A stretch of DNA of 6,408 nucleotides from JAADDG01 sp964450755. GTDB taxonomy: Bacteria > Campylobacterota > Campylobacteria > Campylobacterales > JAADDG01. Where the stretch lies: positions 1 to 6,408 of the forward strand of contig CAYVDJ010000046.1 of NCBI GenBank assembly GCA_964450755.1, given 5' to 3'. Shown here piece after piece: positions 1 through 5,284 of this stretch (within the stretch, counting starts at the first letter, position 1; the number at the start of each line of letters is the position of its first letter). The translations under genes were made by a program, and so were the position numbers. The notes under the pieces are model-generated. The model was not told the DNA's origin, searched no databases, and saw only the letters and a list, made by a program, of their open reading frames with translations.

Positions 1-348
1 ATCATAAAGCTTTACACTCTTATCCAAAGATGCGGAAGCCAAAAATTTTCCGTCACCGCTTATCGCTACGCCGGTAACCCCACTGCTGTGATCATCAAAA
101 GATTTGATTAGCTTCATACTCTTTAGATCATAAAGCTTTACACTCTTATCCAAAGATGCGGAAGCCAAAAATTTTCCGTTACCGCTTATCGCTACGCCGG
201 TAACATCATCACTGTGATCATCAAAAGATTTGATTAGATTCATACTCTTTAGGTCATAAAGCTTTACACTATTATCATTAGATGCGGAAGCCAAAAATTT
301 TCCATCACCGCTTATCGCTACGCTGTTAACCTCATAGCTGTGAGCAGT
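1..348 (-). repeat. Tandem 126-bp repeats encoding 42-residue WD40 units
   Basis: Three WD40 units are visible with a period of exactly 126 bases (units 1-126, 127-252 and 253-378, the last diverging beyond about 330). Each encodes the pattern VAISGxGKFLASAS, then D-x-S-V-K-L-Y-D, then LKSMxLIKSFDDHS. Units 1-126 and 127-252 differ at only about 7 of 126 bases. The array runs off the window edge, so the copy number is unknown. A beta-propeller normally needs about seven blades, so at least four more are expected outside. The position of the consensus WD dipeptide is occupied by YD, as in many degenerate WD40 units. Confidence 0.88.
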
Positions 349-2799
349 AGAAACCATAGAGTGAAAATTACCGGTTTTTTTGAAAGAGGGGCGAGAAGGA
401 GTAGCCGAGACAAAAAGGTCTTTGTGGATTTTATCAAATTTACAGCGAAAAAGTTTTGAGTATTTAACCTCACTCTCTTTAAAATCACAGTTTAAAAGGG
501 TTGAGTTTCTGACAAACCACGCTTTTAAAGAGGAGTTTTTAAAAACAGCATTATCAAGTTTCATATCCTGCCAGAGAGAGTCATGGATGCTACAGTTTAT
601 AAAAGAGCATCCTGAAAAATCGATATATCCAAATTGGCTTTGGCTAAAGTTTGAGTTTTCAAAAACGGAGTTTTTCAAATCTATCGGATTTTTTTCATCT
701 CCTGTAACAGTACTTTGTGAAAAATCGATATCTTTTAGATAAAAAGGCTTTTCTAAAGGGATATCAAACTCCGATTTGTAAGCTGTCAAATATATCTCAA
801 AAGCCAGTATTTTTTCAGAGAGTTTTTGAAAATTTCGCATCATATTTTCTCTGTCCGTTTCGTCTTCCTCACTTTGCCACAGATGTATGAAAAACCTCAT
901 CGTCTCGATGGAGGGGATATCCATATCAAATTTTTCCAACTCTCCCTCTTTCAAAGCCTCCGTCAGATACCACGCCAAAAAGAATTCCTGCAAAGAGGTA
1001 TGGGCGAATGAAAAGCTTTTTATTCCCGGTCTTGTTATGAAAGTAGCGCCTCTTAGATCACTTTTTAGTTTCTCCATACTTGATCTGTCATAATTTTTGA
1101 TTATCAAAGGATGCTCTTCAAACCATTTGTGAAGTTTCTCATAAGGAAGTTCTCTCCTTTTCTCTCTCCACAGATGAGCTGCGAGATCTCTCATCAAAGC
1201 TTTTTTGTGCGCTTCGTCTATCGAGTGTTTGCCGACATCTCTCTCTATCCAATCCTCTATGATATTTAGATAGATATCAGCCGAATTTATCCTCTTTTTG
1301 TCTTTTTTCATCTTTTCTAGCCTCTCCAACTGGGAGGTGATGAGTTTGAGCAGATAGGGTCTTTTTGTCAACTCCTCAAGATTATGAATGGAGAGGACGA
1401 TATCTTTGTAATGGTTGAAATCTATCTCTGCTTTTTTGCAATACTCCTCTATCTGATCCCATGAAAAAGGTAAAAGTACCATCGATTCAAACTCTTTTTT
1501 CTCCTCTTTGCTTCTATCGTTTGCAAACATTGAAAACTGCTCTTTGATGGTTCTAAAATAGTTCGTTCTACAGGAGAAAAGGATTTTGTTATTTTTGTGA
1601 TTGTGGGTAACTCCTTTTAGTTTGCTGATAAAATCGATCTCTCTCTTTTTGGCGTTTAGGTGTACGAAAACCTCATCCAAACCGTCAAAAATCACAAATG
1701 CTTTACCTTTTTCTATGAGTTCAAAGATGTTTTCTACAGAATTTGTTACTTTCAGAGAATTTTCAGAACTCTCTATCACTGTTTTTAAAACTCTCTCAAG
1801 GGTAAACTCTGCATCTATGGAGTTTGAGTTTGCAAAGTGTCTTAGATCCAGATATACAGGAGAGAGATCGGAGTTTTTTTGCGTTAACAGTTCACGGGCT
1901 ACTTTCATACATACCCATGTTTTACCTGCTCCCGCTTCTCCCAAAAGAGCAAAAAACGGTTTGCTTTTTGGATCGCTTTGCCACCTTTTGATATAATCAA
2001 CCACATCCGTTTTGTTGCTTTTGTCATGGATATATTCATCTTCTTTTATCGCTTCGGGATCGGCTATGACTCCTTTGTTCGTTACGAAAAATTTATCTAT
2101 ATCAACCGTTGTGTCGTGGTTGGGATTGTTTTTCTCATAACTTGCTATCAGAGAATTTAGCGTATCTTTGACGGCGGTAAGTTGTTTATCCGTATTCTCT
2201 TGCTTTTGGCTTTTTTTGGTAACATTGATGATATCAAGAGCCAGTTTTTGGGCAAACTCTCTTTTGTTTTTACATCTTGCATAGCCTGTTTTGTCTTTGT
2301 AGGAGAAGATTACTTTTTCACCGATACCATAAATCTTGGGATCAAGATAATAAATGGAAGCTATGAAAAGAATCTCTTTCTTTTCAAGATAGGGTTTTTC
2401 GTATCTTTTGATAAAATCACTTGCCAGAAAATTTTCACTCATCATAAAAAGTCCAAAATCACAACTGTTTATGGCTTTTGATATCTCCCCTTTTATATCT
2501 TCTCCGCATAAAAGTTTCTGTTCATCTTTCCAAAATGAAAATGTATATTCAGAAGATATCGTTTTTAGAAATACCTCCAGCCTCTCTATCAGATCACTTA
2601 CCTCTTTTTGATCTTTTCTGGCATAAGAGACAAAAATGGTTTTTTTGAAAGGATCTTTTGCATAAAGAGTAACATTTCTCTCTTCCCTAAAAGAGTTCGT
2701 ACTTTTTATATTGAACTCTTTTATCTCCTGCGAAACGGTATCTGAAACAGTTTTCTTTATCATCTTTGAGATGATATTTTGGATCAATTTTTTTATCAT
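1..2799 (-). CDS. TIR-NACHT-pentapeptide-WD40 STAND NTPase (NLR-like, putative anti-phage defence), C-terminus outside window
   Basis: The frame is open from ATG at 2799 to the left edge (933 codons, no stop), and the gene continues beyond it. The start is set by AGGA six bases upstream; no other start lies between it and the upstream stop at 2851-2853. Domains in order: an amphipathic basic helix (1-26). A TIR domain (about 53-185) with IFVSYARKD (55-63), WKDE (90-93) and S121-E-N-F-L-A-S127, with E134 as candidate catalytic glutamate. A linker to about 280. A NACHT domain with Walker A GEAGAGKT (287-294), Walker B FVIFDGLDE (368-376) and sensor-like SCRTNYF around R411. Helical NACHT-associated sequence with FAHTSLQEFFLAWYL (598-612). 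Sixteen pentapeptide repeats (712-791). WD40 repeats from about 819. In known STAND proteins the repeats sense a ligand, NACHT oligomerises with ATP, and TIR degrades NAD+. A role in phage defence by cell suicide is inferred. The protein is probably cytosolic. No frameshift or missing NACHT residue is seen. Confidence 0.9.
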   Translation of the reverse strand, partial: MIKKLIQNIISKMIKKTVSDTVSQEIKEFNIKSTNSFREERNVTLYAKDPFKKTIFVSYARKDQKEVSDLIERLEVFLKTISSEYTFSFWKDEQKLLCGEDIKGEISKAINSCDFGLFMMSENFLASDFIKRYEKPYLEKKEILFIASIYYLDPKIYGIGEKVIFSYKDKTGYARCKNKREFAQKLALDIINVTKKSQKQENTDKQLTAVKDTLNSLIASYEKNNPNHDTTVDIDKFFVTNKGVIADPEAIKEDEYIHDKSNKTDVVDYIKRWQSDPKSKPFFALLGEAGAGKTWVCMKVARELLTQKNSDLSPVYLDLRHFANSNSIDAEFTLERVLKTVIESSENSLKVTNSVENIFELIEKGKAFVIFDGLDEVFVHLNAKKREIDFISKLKGVTHNHKNNKILFSCRTNYFRTIKEQFSMFANDRSKEEKKEFESMVLLPFSWDQIEEYCKKAEIDFNHYKDIVLSIHNLEELTKRPYLLKLITSQLERLEKMKKDKKRINSADIYLNIIEDWIERDVGKHSIDEAHKKALMRDLAAHLWREKRRELPYEKLHKWFEEHPLIIKNYDRSSMEKLKSDLRGATFITRPGIKSFSFAHTSLQEFFLAWYLTEALKEGELEKFDMDIPSIETMRFFIHLWQSEEDETDRENMMRNFQKLSEKILAFEIYLTAYKSEFDIPLEKPFYLKDIDFSQSTVTGDEKNPIDLKNSVFENSNFSQSQFGYIDFSGCSFINCSIHDSLWQDMKLDNAVFKNSSLKAWFVRNSTLLNCDFKESEVKYSKLFRCKFDKIHKDLFVSATPSRPSFKKTGNFHSMVSTAHSYEVNSVAISGDGKFLASASNDNSVKLYDLKSMNLIKSFDDHSDDVTGVAISGNGKFLASASLDKSVKLYDLKSMKLIKSFDDHSSGVTGVAISGDGKFLASASLDKSVKLYD
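427..666 (-). repeat. Sixteen pentapeptide repeats inside the NLR-like protein
   Basis: Residues 712-791 split into 16 consecutive pentads without a gap: VFENS, NFSQS, QFGYI, DFSGC, SFINC, SIHDS, LWQDM, KLDNA, VFKNS, SLKAW, FVRNS, TLLNC, DFKES, EVKYS, KLFRC, KFDKI. The second position of every pentad is a hydrophobic residue (F, L, I, V or W), and small or polar residues fill most of the rest. This is the signature of the right-handed quadrilateral beta helix, and 16 pentads would give about four coils. It sits between the NACHT-associated helices and the WD40 units, so it may be a rigid spacer or a second recognition surface. Confidence 0.8.
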
Positions 2800-2805
2800 C
2801 TTTTT

Positions 2806-2810
2806 TCCTA
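2806..2810 (-). promoter_or_regulatory. Ribosome binding site of the NLR-like gene
   Basis: Read on the minus strand, TAGGA is followed by six bases (AAAAAG) and ATG at 2799. This fixes the N-terminus and keeps the amphipathic helix ahead of the TIR domain. An in-frame ATG at 2763 (residue 13) has no comparable site. I see no convincing promoter in the 94 bases upstream, so transcription may start weakly there or read through from yebC. Confidence 0.65.
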
Positions 2811-2831
2811 ATTTATCTATTTCTGCCGGAA

Positions 2832-2849
2832 GTACGACTTCAGTCGTAC
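2832..2849. repeat. Perfect short palindrome, REP-like
   Basis: GTACGACT, two bases, AGTCGTAC: an 8-bp perfect inverted repeat with almost no loop. No T-run follows on either strand, so it is not a normal terminator. It lies between yebC and the NLR-like gene. Its form resembles the repetitive extragenic palindromes used by REP-associated tyrosine transposases, but a single copy in this window cannot prove a family. It could also be an operator for a dimeric regulator. Confidence 0.45.
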
Positions 2850-2876
2850 CTTAAGAGAAGCTGAAGCATCGCTTTC

Positions 2877-2908
2877 AAAAACAAATATCTGTTTTATGCT
2901 ATATTTGT
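2877..2908 (-). terminator. Weak intrinsic terminator candidate after yebC
   Basis: On the minus strand ACAAATAT (2908-2901) pairs perfectly with ATATTTGT (2888-2881) across a 12-base loop that contains the yebC stop codon, and a run of T (2881-2877) follows. The stem is AT-rich with only two G-C pairs, so it may terminate poorly. If it works, the downstream NLR-like gene has its own promoter. Confidence 0.35.
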
Positions 2909-3607
2909 ATAAACCGCCTGTACATCTTCGTCATCTTCCAATTTGTCTATCAGTGTTTCAACTTCCTGCATCTGTTCTTCGTTTAGCTGTACGGTTGTAT
3001 TTGGTATCCTCTCCAAGCGGGATTTTTTGGGTTCTATATTCATCTCTTCCAAAGCTTTTGACAATGTTCCAAAACTCTCATAAGAGCCGTAAAGCGTTAC
3101 AGTTGAGTCTTCTTCGATCTCCAACTCTTCCAAACCGTGATCGATTAGTTCAAGTTCAAGCTCTTCTATATCCATATCGGGAGTTTTTTGGATGTTAAAA
3201 ACCGCTTTTCTTGTAAACATAAAATCAAGAGATCCGTTTTTCAGCGCTTCTGCTTTGTTGCGTGTCAGGATAGCTCTTAGGTTTGCTATCGTTCTGGTTG
3301 GATTGTCGGTTGCGCACTCTATAAAAAGAAGAGTTCCGTAAGGTCCTTTGGCTTCGTAACTTACCTCTTGGATGAGTTTGGCATCTTTGCCAGATGCTCT
3401 TTTGATAGCTGCTTCGATATTGTCTTTTGGCATATTCTGCGCTTTGGCGTTTAGGATCGCTGTACGCAGTTTTGGATTCATATCCGGATCCTCTCCTCCC
3501 TCTTTTGCCGCCATTGTGATAACTCTGCCGAGTTTTGGAAATATCTTGGACATTTTCCCCCATCTTTTCTCTTTCGCCGCACGGCGATATTCAAATGCTC
3601 TACCCAT
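2894..3607 (-). CDS. yebC: YebC/PmpR family protein (probable translation factor or transcriptional regulator)
   Basis: This 237-residue protein has the usual YebC/PmpR/TACO1 length and hallmarks. The N-terminal MGRAFEYRRAAKEKRWGKMSK is followed by KLGRVITMAAKEGGEDP (26-42), then NP-K-LR-AI and NMPKDNIEAAIKRASG. The mid-domain carries YEAKGPYGTLLFIECATDNPTRT, and the acidic C-terminal domain ends near DDEDVQAVYTNIA. The family is cytosolic. It was long annotated as a DNA-binding regulator (PmpR); the mitochondrial relative TACO1 acts in translation, and a ribosome-associated role for the bacterial members is also proposed. The start is supported by AAGGA five bases upstream. A perfect TATAAT lies 26 bases upstream of the start codon. 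It is divergent from the cytochrome gene and co-directional with the NLR-like gene, to which no functional link is evident. Confidence 0.95.
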   Translation of the reverse strand: MGRAFEYRRAAKEKRWGKMSKIFPKLGRVITMAAKEGGEDPDMNPKLRTAILNAKAQNMPKDNIEAAIKRASGKDAKLIQEVSYEAKGPYGTLLFIECATDNPTRTIANLRAILTRNKAEALKNGSLDFMFTRKAVFNIQKTPDMDIEELELELIDHGLEELEIEEDSTVTLYGSYESFGTLSKALEEMNIEPKKSRLERIPNTTVQLNEEQMQEVETLIDKLEDDEDVQAVYTNIA

Positions 3608-3632
3608 TTTTTTCCTTCATAAGATTTGGAAT

Positions 3633-3638
3633 ATTATA
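3633..3638 (-). promoter_or_regulatory. Probable -10 box of yebC
   Basis: The minus strand reads GGCTATAATATTCC, a perfect TATAAT, with transcription expected to start near 3626. No TTGACA-like -35 is present; upstream sequence is simply AT-rich, as is usual for Campylobacterota housekeeping promoters. It is back to back with the cytochrome promoter. Confidence 0.65.
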
Positions 3639-3679
3639 GCCAATTATCACTTTTTGCTATTTTAATCATAAAATTAGGA

Positions 3680-3685
3680 TATAAT
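3680..3685 (+). promoter_or_regulatory. Probable -10 box of the cytochrome c gene
   Basis: A perfect TATAAT (AGGATATAATTACTC) lies 30 bases upstream of the ATG, giving a short leader of about 24 bases that contains the ribosome binding site GAGGA at 3704-3708. No clear -35 box is seen. Confidence 0.7.
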
Positions 3686-3715
3686 TACTCCGAAATAAAC
3701 AAAGAGGAAGATTTT

Positions 3716-4207
3716 ATGAAGAAAAAATATTTATCCGTATCGCTGTTATCAATCGCTCTTTTTTTTGCTTCCTGCGCAAAAGAGGATGATATAAAAGAAA
3801 AAGAAAAAATATCCGATGAAACTGCAATTTTGCCAAAAGACTCTCTCTCTTTAAAAAAGGAGTATGCAAGGATAGATACCATAGAGTATCTTGAAGAGTA
3901 TATTCAAAAAGTTATAAGAGATGGTTCATCGGGGCATAACTATCCGGGAGGAGAGATGCAGTCTGGTTTGGTTGATGAAAAAACGGCAAAACTGATATCC
4001 TATTTCGTAACGGAGTTGTCCGGCAAAAAAAGTTCCCACCACCAAGAGGCACAAAAAGCCCAGATGTTTTATACAAGCAACTGTGGAGGATGTCATGGAG
4101 ATGACGGCAAAGGGCTAAACGGAACATATCCTGATCTTACCAAAGAGAGATTTTTCGGTATAGAAGAGAGGATAAAGCAACTGAAAGCTTTGCTTTCAAA
4201 GGAGTAA
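3716..4207 (+). CDS. Small lipoprotein c-type cytochrome with one heme motif
   Basis: This is a 163-residue protein. The start at 3716 is chosen because GAGGA lies seven bases upstream and a TATAAT just ahead; an earlier in-frame ATG at 3626 would lie upstream of that promoter. The N-terminus is a lipoprotein signal (MKKK, hydrophobic 5-19, FFASC with C20 as the lipidated cysteine), so the protein is probably membrane-tethered in the periplasm. A charged Lys/Glu stretch follows (21-50). The only heme motif is CGGCH (123-127) in NCGGCHGDDGKG, followed by YPDLT (138-142). The chain ends at 163, with no methionine after the heme motif. Residues 66-103 (IRDG, then GGEM81, then GLVDEKTAKLISYFV) look like the methionine-ligand half of a class I or CcoP-like cytochrome, placed before the heme half. 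A respiratory electron-transfer role is inferred; the partner is unknown. Confidence 0.85.
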   Translation: MKKKYLSVSLLSIALFFASCAKEDDIKEKEKISDETAILPKDSLSLKKEYARIDTIEYLEEYIQKVIRDGSSGHNYPGGEMQSGLVDEKTAKLISYFVTELSGKKSSHHQEAQKAQMFYTSNCGGCHGDDGKGLNGTYPDLTKERFFGIEERIKQLKALLSKE

Positions 4208-4233
4208 GCCGACACGAAAGTATCGGCTTTTTT
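4206..4233 (+). terminator. Strong intrinsic terminator of the cytochrome gene
   Basis: AAGCCGA (4206-4212) pairs with TCGGCTT (4223-4229). After one C-A mismatch the stem continues with AC/GT around a GAAA tetraloop, and six T follow (4228-4233). It begins inside the cytochrome stop codon and ends one base before the stop of the convergent OmpA-family gene. On the minus strand no T-run follows the stem, so it should act mainly on the plus strand. Confidence 0.85.
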
Positions 4234-4234
4234 C

Positions 4235-5119
4235 TCATTCAGCGATGATATGAAATTCTACTCTTCGATTTTCCTGAATATCCTGTGAATCACCTTTTGT
4301 TACAAGAGGTTTGCTGTCTCCATACCCTTTGGCAGTCAATCTTGAAGAATCGATATTTTGTTTGATCAACTCCTCTTTGACACTGTCTGCTCTTTGCTGG
4401 GATAATTTTTGATTGAACTCTTTATTACCGGCTGAGTCGGTATGTCCTGCTATCTCCACTTTTATATTGGGATATTTTTTCAAAACTTCGGCAATTTTTA
4501 CTATGATGGCTTCTCCGTTTGGAGTTATAACCGCACTTGCTGTTTCAAATTCGATCTTATTGAGTCGCAGGATATCTTTTATCTCAAGTTCTATCTCTTT
4601 TGACTTTTGTGAAATCTCCGGCTGAGGTGCTTTTTCTTCTGTTTGGGCTGATGGAGTCTCTTCTTTTGGTGATTCTTCTTTTGTAGTCGTTTCCTCTTTT
4701 ACAGGTTCCTCTTTCACACTCTCTTCCTCTTTTACCGGCTCTTTTACAGCCTCTTCCTGTTTCACCGGTTCTTCCGTTGCAGCCTCTTCCTGTTTTACCG
4801 GTTCTTCAACCGCTTTACTCTTCTCATCTGCATTTACCGCTTTTTCTTCTGTTTGAGTACTCTCTTCTTCGACGCTTTTAGCCTCCTCTTTGGCAGCAGT
4901 ATCCAAAGAAGCAGATTTGTTTGGTGCCTCTTCTTTAGCCTCTTCATGGCTGTTTGTTACAAGATTTTGAGTATGTGATACTTCACCGGAATTTAGCGTA
5001 GATGAGATTTTGTTAGAATCCCCCGTAGCAACTGATTTGGTTCTGCTGCTGATAAAATAGAGCATACCCAAAAACAACAATAGACAGATCAAGATACAGA
5101 TAATCTTTTTTCTTGACAT
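4235..5119 (-). CDS. Membrane-anchored OmpA-family peptidoglycan-binding protein
   Basis: This is a 294-residue protein when started at the ATG at 5119. A short basic start (MSRKK) precedes one hydrophobic segment (about 6-23) without a lipobox cysteine, so it is probably an uncleaved inner-membrane anchor. Residues 58-170 are a low-complexity Glu/Lys/Pro/Thr linker with EEPVKQEE-type repeats, long enough to span part of the periplasm. Residues 185-294 are an OmpA C-terminal domain: IEFETASAVITPNG, AGHTDSAGN (224-232), N236-x2-LS-x2-RA, RLTAKGYGDSKP and NRRVEF (284-289). D228 and R285 are the expected binders of the diaminopimelate side chain of peptidoglycan. No beta-barrel domain precedes it, so it is not a true OmpA porin. 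It could be Pal-like or MotB-like, but no MotB plug motif was seen. It is convergent with the cytochrome gene and divergent from the reductase gene. Confidence 0.88.
   Translation of the reverse strand: MSRKKIICILICLLLFLGMLYFISSRTKSVATGDSNKISSTLNSGEVSHTQNLVTNSHEEAKEEAPNKSASLDTAAKEEAKSVEEESTQTEEKAVNADEKSKAVEEPVKQEEAATEEPVKQEEAVKEPVKEEESVKEEPVKEETTTKEESPKEETPSAQTEEKAPQPEISQKSKEIELEIKDILRLNKIEFETASAVITPNGEAIIVKIAEVLKKYPNIKVEIAGHTDSAGNKEFNQKLSQQRADSVKEELIKQNIDSSRLTAKGYGDSKPLVTKGDSQDIQENRRVEFHIIAE
4691..4804 (-). repeat. In-frame repeats in the acidic linker of the OmpA-family protein
   Basis: The linker contains a 33-base tandem repeat coding for EEPVKQEEAAT and then EEPVKQEEAVK. The two copies are nearly identical in bases, and shorter degenerate units follow (EPVKEEESVK, EEPVKEE). 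Such repeats change length easily by slippage, so the linker probably varies between strains. Confidence 0.7.
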
Positions 5120-5126
5120 CTTCATT

Positions 5127-5132
5127 CCTCCT
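5127..5132 (-). promoter_or_regulatory. Shine-Dalgarno that decides the OmpA-family start
   Basis: The minus strand reads AGAGGAGGAATGAAGATG. AGGAGG lies only one base before the first ATG (5125) but seven bases before the second (5119). Ribosomes should therefore start at 5119, two codons downstream of the longest possible frame. Confidence 0.75.
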
Positions 5133-5156
5133 CTTTTTGTTTTTAAAGTTAAATTT

Positions 5157-5162
5157 ATTATA
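5157..5162 (-). promoter_or_regulatory. Probable -10 box of the OmpA-family gene
   Basis: The minus strand reads GGGTATAATAAAT, a perfect TATAAT about 37 bases upstream of the start at 5119. There is no recognisable -35; the upstream sequence (5171-5220) is almost pure A/T. Confidence 0.6.
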
Positions 5163-5249
5163 CCCTTTTTACTAAAATAAAATATTAATATAAAAAATAA
5201 TTTATTTATTTAAAGATTTTTCAGATACCCTGTTTTCTCCCAATCATAG

Positions 5250-5255
5250 TATAAT
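5250..5255 (+). promoter_or_regulatory. Probable -10 box of the ketopantoate-reductase-family gene
   Basis: TATAAT lies 29 bases upstream of the ATG at 5285, with AAGGA (5274-5278) as ribosome binding site six bases before the start. No standard -35 at 17 bases is present. Confidence 0.6.
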
Positions 5256-5284
5256 TTCATAAAACTATCTGTAAAGGATCAAAG

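Noticed and set aside
1..378. Tandem repeats that might be read as a CRISPR array or minisatellite
   Set aside because: The period of 126 bases is an exact multiple of three, the frame stays open, and the translation is a WD40 pattern.
380..2611. Several plus-strand open frames of 60-131 codons
   Set aside because: They lie opposite the continuous minus-strand NLR-like frame, have no recognisable domains or good ribosome binding sites, and are shadows of it.
2832..2849. The palindrome as terminator of yebC
   Set aside because: No T-run follows on the minus strand, and a better though weak candidate sits at 2877-2908.
3626..3715. Longer N-terminus for the cytochrome starting at ATG 3626
   Set aside because: It would lie upstream of the TATAAT box, has no Shine-Dalgarno, and would bury the lipoprotein signal that starts at 3716.
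5120..5125. Start of the OmpA-family gene at ATG 5125
   Set aside because: The AGGAGG is one base from this ATG but seven from the ATG at 5119, which is the normal distance.
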